64,000 bases of DNA from JAWHTC01 sp032586155 (GTDB lineage Bacteria; Pseudomonadota; Alphaproteobacteria; Rhodobacterales; Rhodobacteraceae): the NCBI RefSeq assembly GCF_032586155.1, contig NZ_JAWHTC010000002.1, positions 124,001-188,000 of the forward strand. The letters run 5' to 3'. Numbering within the stretch: position 1 is the first letter of the stretch; every line of letters starts with the position of its first letter. A model generated the notes under the pieces. The model made no database searches. It was not told where the DNA came from and worked only from the letters and a program-made list of their open reading frames with translations. The translations under genes and the position numbers were made by a program. Below, one piece after another: positions 44,328-52,800 of the stretch.

Positions 44328-44912
44328 TCAGTTCAACACCATCTTCGTGGCTGCACGACAGGCTGCGTGCACTTGATCCGAAGGAGCCTTTGCCCGAATC
44401 AAGGCCGACACCCCGACGACCGACATCGCCAACATGGCGGCCGTTTCGTCGATCTTCACTCCGTCGCGCAAATCGCCCATCGCATCTGCATTAGAAAGCG
44501 CGTTTGTGAACCCGACGTTGAGCCGTTTCAGGTAGTCATCCACGTACCGCGCGCATCCCGGATCAAGCGCAGCACGTTCCACTGCCGAGTTCGCCATCAA
44601 GCAGCCCAGCCCATTGAATGCACCCTCGCTTGCAGAGGCATAGCTGTCGAACGCAGTTCGGATCGCATCTGCACTGGCGTCCGGGTGCTCGATCGGGGCC
44701 AGCACACGTGTCAGGTTCACGTCGCTATAGCGTTCCAGCGCGGCCTCGAACAGCTCCTGTTTGGAGCCGAACTCGGCATACATGCTCTTACGGTTGACAC
44801 CCAATGCCTCAACCAACTCGGCCGTGCTGGTTCCCGCATACCCCTGCCGCCGGAACAACTCGATGGCCCGGTCCAACAGGTCTTCGCGATCGTATTTCTT
44901 TGCCCCCGCCAT
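44328..44912 (-). CDS. TetR-family regulator
   Basis: 194 residues from ATG 44912 (GAGGAGC upstream). TetR_N HTH at about 5-55 (LDRAIELFRRQGYAGTSTAE, ALGVNRKSMYAEFGSK) and a helical ligand domain. Divergent from an ABM-domain gene, with two identical-arm 18-bp palindromes (44942-44985) between them, so it very probably represses both genes. GCLMANSAVERAALDPGCARYV resembles the AcrR/YxaF subgroup. Confidence 0.9.
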   Translation of the reverse strand: MAGAKKYDREDLLDRAIELFRRQGYAGTSTAELVEALGVNRKSMYAEFGSKQELFEAALERYSDVNLTRVLAPIEHPDASADAIRTAFDSYASASEGAFNGLGCLMANSAVERAALDPGCARYVDDYLKRLNVGFTNALSNADAMGDLRDGVKIDETAAMLAMSVVGVSALIRAKAPSDQVHAACRAATKMVLN

Positions 44913-44941
44913 TTCGCTCCTCACAAAGGTGTTGACAGCAA

Positions 44942-44985
44942 GGTAACCATTCAGTTACCCATGTCAAGGTAACCGATCAGTTACC
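44942..44985. promoter_or_regulatory. Two tandem TetR-type operators
   Basis: GGTAACCATTCAGTTACC (44942-44959) and GGTAACCGATCAGTTACC (44968-44985) share the arms GGTAAC...GTTACC and are centred 26 bp apart. They fill most of the gap between the divergent TetR gene (start 44912) and the ABM gene (45024). Repression with two dimers is the simplest model. Confidence 0.85.
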
Positions 44986-45023
44986 TTTGAGCATGATCGG
45001 CAACCACGACAAGGAGAGCCAGA

Positions 45024-45485
45024 ATGACATTCTCGAAACTCAAATCCGCAATCGCTGTAACAACCGTCACCAGCGCCCTCGCGCTTTCAAATGCAAACCA
45101 GCTTCACGCTGACACGCAGTCCATGCAAATCGACCTGACATATGTCTGGACGGCCCATCCCGGCATGGAGAAACGGCTTGTCGCCACCTATGGCGCGGTC
45201 GGCGAGGTTCTCCAGGCAAATGAACCCGGCCTGCTTACGTACGAAATCGCAGTTTCGGAAACCGGGAACCAAATCGTCATTCACGAGGTATTCAAGGACG
45301 GCGAAGCGCTTGCCTTTCACCTGTCGGAAACAGCCGCACAGTTCTTCCCACAGCTGGTCGAGTTTGCGACCCCCGGCCCCTTCATCTTTCGTGGCGACGT
45401 GCCGGAAGACCTGAAAGCTGCTGCATACCAGATGAACATGGGAGCAATCTTCACCGCCGATTGGTCCGGATTCGAGCGCAACTGA
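45024..45485 (+). CDS. Exported ABM-domain protein
   Basis: 153 residues, AAGGAGAG upstream. A signal peptide (AIAVTTVTSALALSNANQLHA) is followed by an ABM-type domain (TYVWTAHPGMEKRLVATYGA, FKDGEALAFHLSETAAQFF). ABM domains usually act on quinones or haem; the periplasmic location is less usual. Regulated by the divergent TetR protein. A strong terminator follows. Confidence 0.75.
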   Translation: MTFSKLKSAIAVTTVTSALALSNANQLHADTQSMQIDLTYVWTAHPGMEKRLVATYGAVGEVLQANEPGLLTYEIAVSETGNQIVIHEVFKDGEALAFHLSETAAQFFPQLVEFATPGPFIFRGDVPEDLKAAAYQMNMGAIFTADWSGFERN

Positions 45486-45507
45486 CTGGCACCGTCTACG
45501 CAAAAGA

Positions 45508-45545
45508 AACCGGCGACAGAGTTTGTCTCTGTCGCCGGTTTTTTT
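45508..45545 (+). terminator. Rho-independent terminator
   Basis: AACCGGCGACAGAG (45508-45521), a 5-nt loop, CTCTGTCGCCGGTT (45527-45540), then T7: a 14-bp perfect stem with a T-run after the ABM gene. Confidence 0.95.
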
Positions 45546-45568
45546 GGAACCTCTACCTTAGCTGTATT

Positions 45569-46633
45569 TCAAGCCGCCTCGTGCATCAGGATCGCTGCTT
45601 CGGACGCGGTCAGGTTGCGCCGCGCCGCCGGACCATAGCTCTGCGGGTTGGCGCCAAACTCAGGATGATCGTGCAACAATCGCTGCCGGTCACCATTGTC
45701 CAGTGTCGAAAGCGCAGTGCTGGCTGGATGGAAACTCTCAGTTTCCACGCCGTTGGCCCAGACAACCTGGTGCGACGGCAACAGGAGATGCACATATGTC
45801 ACCTCGCGCAGTTGGCTGTCGACGGAAATGGTGCGCCCGTTGACCAGATCGCGCGCCTGCACCAGCACCTCGTCGGTGTTAAACAGTGACTGCGCCACCC
45901 GACCTTTGATCAGCATCCGGTGTTCCGGGCTGACAATCAGTTCATCATCGGGTCGGTCCGTACCCAGGGCGCCTGCGCGGAACCGGATTGGTCGCAGCCG
46001 CGGCATCGCGAAAAGCCGCGCCCCGGTCATCCTCCGAGCGCCGATCCACTGGATTTCCTGTGCGCCATTGTCCTTGGTTCGCACCAGGTCCCCTTCGCGC
46101 AGTTCCTCGATGCACCGCAGCCCACCCGGCGTTTCGATCCGAGTACCGGGCGTGAAACAGATCACCCCGCCGGCATCGGGGCCCTGCGGGTCATATTGCG
46201 GGGTTTTGTATGTTTGGTGCACCACCCATAGCGCGGTGTTCTTCGGCGGGATTTCATCCACGAACATCAACAACGGCGGCTGCCCGGGTCCCACTTCGAT
46301 CAGGGTCACGGTGTAGCTTTGCGATCCGTCGGTGACGACAAAACTGTCGTCGCGCTCAGTCGGGTCGATTTCGACGTCTTCCAGCCGTGCCGTATTGGTT
46401 ACCGCCGCCCCGACAAGACGCCGCACCAAACGTGCCGCTCGATTGCGAATCTGCCTCTTCCCGTCCGTTCTTTCCAGCCGCAACAGTTCACTCGGACCAT
46501 CCACACGCACTGCATTACCTTGCCAGAGCCACGAAGCCCCAACGTGCAACGCCATAACCGGGGCGGCGTTCAAGCCGTCCACTTCCGTTTGCGACCAGGA
46601 GATGACGAACGTGCCCCGAAAGCCCGTTCCCAT
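45569..46633 (-). CDS. Second Hint-domain protein
   Basis: 354 residues. The C-terminal Hint_2 domain begins GGVICFTPGTRIETPGG (candidate nucleophile Cys159) and includes VSPEHRMLIKGR. The N-terminal 155 residues have strand-like segments without known motifs. It differs from the Hint protein at 31777 mainly in the N-terminal part and lacks an EF-hand. No signal peptide is visible. Function unknown. Confidence 0.83.
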   Translation of the reverse strand: MGTGFRGTFVISWSQTEVDGLNAAPVMALHVGASWLWQGNAVRVDGPSELLRLERTDGKRQIRNRAARLVRRLVGAAVTNTARLEDVEIDPTERDDSFVVTDGSQSYTVTLIEVGPGQPPLLMFVDEIPPKNTALWVVHQTYKTPQYDPQGPDAGGVICFTPGTRIETPGGLRCIEELREGDLVRTKDNGAQEIQWIGARRMTGARLFAMPRLRPIRFRAGALGTDRPDDELIVSPEHRMLIKGRVAQSLFNTDEVLVQARDLVNGRTISVDSQLREVTYVHLLLPSHQVVWANGVETESFHPASTALSTLDNGDRQRLLHDHPEFGANPQSYGPAARRNLTASEAAILMHEAA

Positions 46634-47145
46634 TGCCTGTATGCCTGCCTTGTTCTTTTTTTATTGTCAAAAGGGTAACAAAGGTGATTCGCCCGGCCAA
46701 GCGGTAAATAGGCTGACTCTACGTAAGTGTTGCAAAAAACCTGACGCTGTAGCGCATCAAGCACATTCGCCAAGAGGTTGATACCCCTTCAAATTTCCCA
46801 CCTAAGGGTATTTCAAAGCTAAGGACGCCCCCGTCATTTTCGCGCGCCAATCCCAATCAGCGAACGGCCCAGGGCCGGGAGTTAAAGACCAGCCGCCCGC
46901 CGCCCCCTGAAAAGAGAGCAACCCCGGCCTCGACACGCGCGCGATGCGTGCGTGCAGGCGGCTGGCCTAAGGGTCGCGTGACCCGGTTCGATCCGTTTCG
47001 CCGTGGCCTCACCCAAGAACACCGACGAAAGATCATGAGGCCGTGTTTCAAGAATACGGTTCGCCACGAACGAAAACTCGCTGCGGGCGTGGGTGGGCCA
47101 TGAACGCAGCCTGTCACGACCGGCGCGGGCAGTTCTTAACCAACG
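46634..47145. other. 512-bp gap with no supported gene
   Basis: Between the Hint protein (start 46633) and nnrS (end 47146). Frames inside lack ribosome binding sites and coding signs. An imperfect inverted repeat, ATACCCCTT with AAGGGTAT, is at 46781-46811. Nothing else is recognised. Confidence 0.5.
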
Positions 47146-48381
47146 TCAAGCCTTCGACGATTTCCCGGCGGGTCTCTCATCCGGCACAGGCGGCACCGGC
47201 GCACGTGGCGGCCGCGGTTGCGTCAGGGCACCGGCCAGCGAAAAAAGGAAAAGCGCAAAGGCCAGAACCCAAAGCCCGCCCGTTAAAAACAGCAGCGTAT
47301 AATAATAGTCGCCGTCCATTCCTCCGCCGCCGCCTAGCCAACGCGCGATGGCTGCGACGGCCATCATGACATATCCCCACGCGATCGGACCAGGCGCATG
47401 CAGCGGCCGCCCGGTATGTCCCAGCGTGGCGCGGCTCATCACCGCCAGTGTCATGACACCTACTGCGCCAACCCCCAGGAAATGCATCGCGGCGATTTCA
47501 TCTCCCAGCCCCCATTTTGCCAGCGCCCACAACGTCAGGCCAATCACCAACATCCCCTGCCCCAGATGCAGCGACCATAGGATCGGCTTGTCCAACGTCC
47601 AGCGCCCACGCCATCCAACGAGCCGCGCGCCCTGCACCAAAGCCAACAACGCTGCTACCGGTGCCGCCAAATTCGTCCATACCGCAGCCCAGGGTAGCGC
47701 GACAGCCAGAACCATGCTGGCCTTGTCCAGCCGCGGCGTAGTCGCTGGAAAGCGGGTTTCCGCCAAACCGGCCCGGTTCATGGCATTGCGGGTAAAGGCC
47801 GGCGTCACCCGACCACCCAGGACGGCAATCATGCCGCACAGCGCCAAAAGCCCCATCCTCAAACCGTCCCCGGCCCCGCCAGGAAGCTTGTCGTGCCAGT
47901 CCAGATGCACCAACAGGTTGGCAATAAAAAGCGCCAGCAGGAACAAGAGGAAAATCATGTTCTGCGGCTTGGGCCGCTTCAACAGCTGCATTAAAATTCG
48001 CAGCGCCAGAATTGGCACGAACGCCAAGTCGATCAGCGACACGAAGATAAGCGGCACAAACCCCGAGAACCACAGTGCCACGCGGGCGGCCAGCCACGCG
48101 CCAACCGCAAGTGCGATAAACCGTTCACGTACAGCCGGGCTGCCGGTCCAGTTCGGGACTGCGGTCAGGAAGAACCCGCCGATCGCCGCTGTGCCATACC
48201 CGAATATCATCTCGTGCCCATGCCACAAATGCGGTGCCATTGACGGCCCGGACAGACTCAGTCCGTCGCCCGACATCTGCGCAATCAACGCGATCAACCA
48301 GATGATTCCCGAAATCATACCCCAAAGCGCGGCCGCCAGAAAAAACGCTCGAAAACCCTCGCCGAAGACTCTTTTCAACAT
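47146..48381 (-). CDS. nnrS: NnrS family membrane protein
   Basis: 411 residues with about 12 hydrophobic helices. HLWHGHEMIFGYGTAAIGGF is the NnrS hallmark with histidines that bind haem/Cu, and MSRATLGHTGRPL recurs near the end. NnrS proteins protect against or are induced by nitric oxide in denitrifiers. Divergent from nirS across 134 bp that hold an NNR-type box, so both are likely coregulated. Confidence 0.92.
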   Translation of the reverse strand: MLKRVFGEGFRAFFLAAALWGMISGIIWLIALIAQMSGDGLSLSGPSMAPHLWHGHEMIFGYGTAAIGGFFLTAVPNWTGSPAVRERFIALAVGAWLAARVALWFSGFVPLIFVSLIDLAFVPILALRILMQLLKRPKPQNMIFLLFLLALFIANLLVHLDWHDKLPGGAGDGLRMGLLALCGMIAVLGGRVTPAFTRNAMNRAGLAETRFPATTPRLDKASMVLAVALPWAAVWTNLAAPVAALLALVQGARLVGWRGRWTLDKPILWSLHLGQGMLVIGLTLWALAKWGLGDEIAAMHFLGVGAVGVMTLAVMSRATLGHTGRPLHAPGPIAWGYVMMAVAAIARWLGGGGGMDGDYYYTLLFLTGGLWVLAFALFLFSLAGALTQPRPPRAPVPPVPDERPAGKSSKA

Positions 48382-48439
48382 GTTTGCGCAGTCCTTGTTC
48401 GCCTTTTTTTCAGGCTAGGCGCGACAACCGATGCCAATC

Positions 48440-48453
48440 TTGATGAAAGTCAA
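48440..48453. promoter_or_regulatory. FNR/NNR-type box between nnrS and nirS
   Basis: TTGATGAAAGTCAA matches TTGAT-N4-ATCAA with one mismatch. It is 62 bp from the nirS start and 58 bp from the nnrS start, well placed to serve both divergent genes. Confidence 0.75.
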
Positions 48454-48515
48454 GAAAGCGTTGCATGTCCCGACGTATCGTCCCCCTGCCTCACCAGCAA
48501 ATTCGGAGAGTGATC

Positions 48516-50189
48516 ATGTCACTTGGAAATACAACTACAAAGACACGCTCGCTGAGCATGGCGCTCGCCTTTCTGCTCGGCACAGCTGCGGGCCCTGTGT
48601 TTGCAGAAGGCCCTAGTCTGAGCGAAGAAGCCTTCGAGGCTTCCAAGCAACTTTACTTTGAGCGCTGCGCCGGGTGTCACGGCGTTCTGCGTAAGGGCGC
48701 AACGGGCAAAAGCCTTGAGCCGATCGTGAAGAAAAAGAACGCGGACGGCACAGTCACCGAAAGCGGTACTTTGAAACTCGGTCAGGAGCGTCTTGAAAAG
48801 ATTATCTCCTGGGGGACCGAAGGCGGCATGAACAACTTCTCGGACATCATGACCGAGCAGGAAATCAAGGACATGGCGACCTACATCATGATGGAGCCGC
48901 CGAAGCCCCCGGAAATGTCGCTCGCCCAGATGAAAGAGACCCGCAAGGTCTATGTCGAAGAAGCCGACTACCCGACCGAGCCGCTGCACGGCCGCAACTG
49001 GGAAAACTTCTTCGTGGTCATCGAGCGTGACGTAGGCAAAGTGGCCGTGATCGACGGCGACACCAAAGAAGTTCTGGCGCACATCCCAACCGGCTATGCC
49101 GTGCACGTGCTTAAGGCCTCGGAACACCACAAGCTGAACGAGCCTGAAAACCCGGGCCGCTTCTGGTACACCATGGGCCGCGACGGCAAGATGACCAAGA
49201 TCGACCTCTGGCAAACGCCGGACAAGATGCTGGTTTCGGAAGTTTCGATTGGCTATGACGCCCGCGACGTGGCCGTGTCCGGCGACGGCAAATACGTCAT
49301 CGGCGGCGCCTACTGGCCTCCGCACTTCGCAATTGTTGATGCGCAGACCATGGAGCCACTGAAAGTGGTTTCGACACGTGGTGTGAACGTCGATGGTGAC
49401 TATGTCGAAGAAAGCCGCGTGGCTGCCATCTACACCACCCCGAACGAGCCGACCTGGATCGTCGCGGTGAAGGAGTTGGGCCAACTGTGGCAGGTCGACT
49501 ATTCCGACCTCGACAACCTGCGGATCGACAAGATCAACTCGGCCAAGTTCCTGCACGACGGGTTCTTTGATCCGACCGGTCGCTACTTCCAGATCGCTGC
49601 AAACGCATCGAACAAAATGGTTGTGGTCGACACCAAGGATCACAAGCTTGAAGCGATGATCGACACCGCTGCCCTGCCGCACCCCGGCCCGGGCGCTAAC
49701 TGGATCGACCCGAACTGTGGCCCGGTGGCCGGTACCACGCACCTTGGTGTGGGCACCGTGACCGTCTGGGGTAACGACCCCGAAGGCCATCCGGATAACG
49801 CATGGAAAACCTGCTACGAGGTCGAAACCGACGGCGCAGGCCTGTTCATCCGGACGCACCCGAACTCGGACTACATCTGGGCTGACCAGACTAAACACCC
49901 CGATGTCGAAGTGCAGCAATCGGTTCAGGTCATCTCGAAAGAAACCGGTGAAATCGTGAAAACGATCCAGATCACGGAAGAAGAAGGCAACGTTGCGGTT
50001 CACTTCGAGTTCAACAAAGACGGTACCGAAGTTTGGGTCTCCAAATGGAACCGTGCGACCTCGAAAGAGCCGAATGGTGAAATGGTGATCTTCGACGCCA
50101 AGACGCTGGAAGAAATCGGTCGCGTGAAAGGGCTCTATGCCCCGACCGGCAAGTTCAACGTCTACAACCGTTCGAACCACGTTACCTAA
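48516..50189 (+). CDS. nirS: Cytochrome cd1 nitrite reductase
   Basis: 557 residues from ATG 48516 (GGAGAG upstream). A signal peptide (to about residue 30) is followed by a cytochrome c domain with CAGCH (51-55) and an eight-bladed d1 propeller with active-site histidines in HDGFFDPTGRYF and PHPGPGANW. It reduces nitrite to NO in the periplasm and requires haem d1, the cofactor made by the downstream genes. A terminator follows, so nirS may also be transcribed alone. Confidence 0.97.
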   Translation: MSLGNTTTKTRSLSMALAFLLGTAAGPVFAEGPSLSEEAFEASKQLYFERCAGCHGVLRKGATGKSLEPIVKKKNADGTVTESGTLKLGQERLEKIISWGTEGGMNNFSDIMTEQEIKDMATYIMMEPPKPPEMSLAQMKETRKVYVEEADYPTEPLHGRNWENFFVVIERDVGKVAVIDGDTKEVLAHIPTGYAVHVLKASEHHKLNEPENPGRFWYTMGRDGKMTKIDLWQTPDKMLVSEVSIGYDARDVAVSGDGKYVIGGAYWPPHFAIVDAQTMEPLKVVSTRGVNVDGDYVEESRVAAIYTTPNEPTWIVAVKELGQLWQVDYSDLDNLRIDKINSAKFLHDGFFDPTGRYFQIAANASNKMVVVDTKDHKLEAMIDTAALPHPGPGANWIDPNCGPVAGTTHLGVGTVTVWGNDPEGHPDNAWKTCYEVETDGAGLFIRTHPNSDYIWADQTKHPDVEVQQSVQVISKETGEIVKTIQITEEEGNVAVHFEFNKDGTEVWVSKWNRATSKEPNGEMVIFDAKTLEEIGRVKGLYAPTGKFNVYNRSNHVT

Positions 50190-50212
50190 TGTAACCGGCT
50201 GAAAAACCACCG

Positions 50213-50241
50213 AAAGGGCGGGCCAAGCGCCCGCCCTTTTT
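50213..50241 (+). terminator. Terminator after nirS
   Basis: AAAGGGCGGGC (50213-50223) pairs with GCCCGCCCTTT (50229-50239), then a T-run to 50241: an 11-bp stem with a 5-nt loop. It likely sets a higher nirS level than for the following genes. Confidence 0.9.
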
Positions 50242-50287
50242 AGATGACTGACGTCTACGACGCACAACACATCAACGGAGCCAGCAA

Positions 50288-52093
50288 ATGACCCAGGACA
50301 GCGGTCAAGAACCGAAAAAACCGATCTGGCGGCGCTCACTATTCTGGGGCATGCCGATTGCCGGAGTTGCAGGCGTCTTCGTCGCCGGCATCATCTTCTG
50401 GGGCGGGTTCAACACCGCCATGGAAGCCACGAACACGAAAGAGTTCTGCATCTCCTGTCACGAGATGAGAGACTTTGTTTACGAGGAATACAAAGGCACG
50501 ATCCACGATGTGAACCGTTCGGGCGTGGGCGCGAAATGTTCCGACTGCCACGTCCCCAAAGCCTGGACGCCAAAGATCATCCGCAAAATCAAGGCCTCCA
50601 AGGAGGTCTGGGGCAAGATCACCGGCAAGATCAGCACCGAAGAAAAATTCGAACACCACCGCCTGCAGTTGGCGATGAACGAATGGGAACGGATGAAGGC
50701 CACCGATTCGATCGAATGCCGAAATTGCCACGACTTCGAATCGATGATGCCTGAATTCCAGGCCCCGCGCGCCCGTCAACAACACCTCAATGCTATGAAA
50801 ACCGGTCAGACCTGCATCGACTGTCACAAGGGCATCGCCCACAGCGATCTGCGTGACCGTGCCGACGAAGAGTATCTGGAGACACTGGAAGCGCCAAACC
50901 CGAACTTCGTTCGCGAGGTGCCACAAGCCTATCTCGACAGTCTCGCACGTGTAGAAACGCAGGAGGCTGAAGCGGCTGCCGCCGCCAAGGCCGAGCAAGA
51001 CGCCCAGCGCGAAGCGGTCCAAGCCCAAATCGCGGCCGCGGTCGAAGCTGCGCGTGAAGAGGAACGCGCCCTGGCTGCTGGGAATACCACCGCAACCACC
51101 GGCAATGCCGAGGGCGGCACCGTTGCGGCAGGTATCGACTGGAGCGCCATTCCCAGCGCCGATCTGACCCTGTTCTACCCGGGGCAGGCGAGCTTCGAAT
51201 GGGTCCAGAACGGCAAACAGCACGGCGGCGCACGTCCCCTGACCAAAGGCGGTGACAAATGCACCACCTGCCACGCCAAGGAACTGGACATGATCGGCAA
51301 CAAGATCGTCAAGGGCGGCGGAGGCAAGAACGAAGATGTCGAGCCCACCCCGATCCCCGGCAAGCGCGGTCTGATCGGTGCCACAGTCCAGGCGGCCCAT
51401 GACGCGGACAATCTCTATGTCCGTCTGCAATGGCCGGATGCCCCGCACGCGCCGGCTCCGTTTGTCGATGGCGGCAAGATGGATCCCGACAACCAGATCA
51501 AGGTTGCCATGATGATCACCGGTACCGGCATCGAAATGGGTGAACAGGTCGGCTGCTGGGCTTCGTGCCACGCCGACAACACCTTCATGCCGTTTGATCC
51601 GGGCGCGGATGCGATCGCTGCGAATGCAGACGTGGCAGGCCAGCTCGAGGCCAGCACCACGATCACCAAGTATCTCAGCGAAAGCCGCACCAAGATCGAG
51701 GTCAAAGGCCGCCGCGGCAAGGCCCAGGGAGGCTGGGACAAGCTGAAACCGGCCGAAGAGATCGAACAGTATCTCAAGGACGGCACCTATCTCGACCTGT
51801 TGCGCGTCTATGCCGACGGCAGCGCCAGCAACGGCTATCTGCTGGATCGTCGGGTCGAGAATGGTGGCGAGATCGCCGGCGAGGCCAATCTATCCGGTGG
51901 CATGTGGACCGTGGTCTTCTCGCGGCCGCTGGCAGGCGCCGAAGGCGACGTTGCTCTGGAAGCAGGCAAGACCTACACGGTCGGCTTTGCCATCCACGAT
52001 GACTTCGCTGCAGCCCGCTTCCACCATGTGACGTTGGATACGACCCTTGCGCTCGACGACGAAAACGCCACAATCAACGTGACCGGGCAATAA
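50288..52093 (+). CDS. NapC/NirT-type tetrahaem cytochrome fused to EB_dh-like haem domain
   Basis: 601 residues. An N-terminal anchor helix (20-40) precedes a NapC/NirT domain with CISCH (54-58), CSDCH (84-88), CRNCH (144-148) and CIDCH (176-180). An Ala/Glu/Gln-rich linker (about 222-262) looks like a coiled coil. The C-terminal half (285-601) resembles the ethylbenzene-dehydrogenase-type haem-binding domain, with CTTCH (325-329) and an atypical CWASCH (423-428, CX3CH). A membrane-anchored, six-haem quinol oxidase feeding NirS is likely. It is placed between nirS and the cupredoxin. Confidence 0.85.
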   Translation: MTQDSGQEPKKPIWRRSLFWGMPIAGVAGVFVAGIIFWGGFNTAMEATNTKEFCISCHEMRDFVYEEYKGTIHDVNRSGVGAKCSDCHVPKAWTPKIIRKIKASKEVWGKITGKISTEEKFEHHRLQLAMNEWERMKATDSIECRNCHDFESMMPEFQAPRARQQHLNAMKTGQTCIDCHKGIAHSDLRDRADEEYLETLEAPNPNFVREVPQAYLDSLARVETQEAEAAAAAKAEQDAQREAVQAQIAAAVEAAREEERALAAGNTTATTGNAEGGTVAAGIDWSAIPSADLTLFYPGQASFEWVQNGKQHGGARPLTKGGDKCTTCHAKELDMIGNKIVKGGGGKNEDVEPTPIPGKRGLIGATVQAAHDADNLYVRLQWPDAPHAPAPFVDGGKMDPDNQIKVAMMITGTGIEMGEQVGCWASCHADNTFMPFDPGADAIAANADVAGQLEASTTITKYLSESRTKIEVKGRRGKAQGGWDKLKPAEEIEQYLKDGTYLDLLRVYADGSASNGYLLDRRVENGGEIAGEANLSGGMWTVVFSRPLAGAEGDVALEAGKTYTVGFAIHDDFAAARFHHVTLDTTLALDDENATINVTGQ

Positions 52094-52104
52094 ACAAACC
52101 AATC

Positions 52105-52140
52105 AAGGCGGCCGGGCAGAACTCCCCGGCCGCTTTTCTT
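52105..52140 (+). terminator. Terminator after the NirT fusion
   Basis: GCGGCCGGG (52108-52116) and CCCGGCCGC (52125-52133) form a 9-bp perfect stem followed by TTTTCTTTTC. It lies 12 bp after the stop of the multihaem gene. Confidence 0.9.
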
Positions 52141-52178
52141 TTCGGCCCCCAAGTTTTTCCAATGAAGGAGACCCGTCC

Positions 52179-52595
52179 ATGAAGACCCGTCTGCTTATCC
52201 CAACCCTGGCGCTTTCTCTCGCGACGGCGTCTTCTGTTCAAGCTGCTGACGACAAGACCACCGCAATCTGCGCCAAAGCCGAGGAACGTTATGTCGAGAT
52301 GTATGGCCACCCCTCGTCGGAAGAAGAGGGCGTGACCGTCGTCACAATGTATAAATACAATTTCTGCCCGCGTGAAATCACCGTTCCGGTGGGCACCACC
52401 GTGCGTTGGGTCAATGTCGACAAGCGCACCAGCCACAGCGTGATCGTCAAGGGCGAACCCGAAAGCGACCGCGCCTTTCCGGAAGAGCATATCGAGTTCA
52501 CATTCCTCACCGCCGACGACCCGCAGGAATATCTGTGCGGCCCGCATTGGGAAAGCCATGATATGATCGGCATGGTCACGGTGACCGACGAATAA
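52179..52595 (+). CDS. Periplasmic cupredoxin (plastocyanin/pseudoazurin-like)
   Basis: 138 residues, with signal peptide (LALSLATASSVQA). Type 1 copper ligands are visible: His86 in RTSHSV and Cys120-His123 in LCGPHWESHDM with Met129 or His127 as the axial candidate. Two extra cysteines at 31 and 63 could form a disulfide. A copper electron carrier here is likely the donor to NirS, in place of a cytochrome c551 (NirM). AAGGAGA precedes the start, and a terminator follows. Confidence 0.88.
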   Translation: MKTRLLIPTLALSLATASSVQAADDKTTAICAKAEERYVEMYGHPSSEEEGVTVVTMYKYNFCPREITVPVGTTVRWVNVDKRTSHSVIVKGEPESDRAFPEEHIEFTFLTADDPQEYLCGPHWESHDMIGMVTVTDE

Positions 52596-52631
52596 AACTC
52601 TGAAAATAAGCCACAAATACAAAGTTCACCG

Positions 52632-52664
52632 AATGGTGCATCGATTGTGATGCACCATTTTTTC
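52632..52664 (+). terminator. Terminator after the cupredoxin
   Basis: AATGGTGCATC (52632-52642) with GATGCACCATT (52649-52659) and a T6 run to 52663: a perfect 11-bp stem and 6-nt loop. Confidence 0.93.
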
Positions 52665-52669
52665 TTTGC

Positions 52670-52683
52670 TTGACTGAAGTCAA
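52670..52683. promoter_or_regulatory. FNR/NNR-type box before nirE
   Basis: TTGACTGAAGTCAA is a perfect palindrome with TTGAC/GTCAA half-sites, differing from TTGAT/ATCAA symmetrically. It is 117 bp upstream of nirE and follows a terminator, so nirE-CFDLGHJN probably forms a separate NNR-controlled operon. Confidence 0.7.
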
Positions 52684-52800
52684 GGAAGCTTTGGCTGCAA
52701 CGCGGCACGATGGACCCAAGCGAACCGGACACCTATCTGCAGAAATCAGTTTCGCACCTTCGGGTATCCGGCACAGGAAGTTGGAAGATCGAGGCTATTG

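Noticed and set aside
46776..46790. TTGATACCCCTTCAA as a possible FNR box
   Set aside because: The centre is 5 bp rather than 4 and the right arm TTCAA mismatches; too weak to list.
48519..50339. A 606-codon open frame opposite nirS
   Set aside because: Antisense to an unambiguous cytochrome cd1 gene; no start signal or domain.
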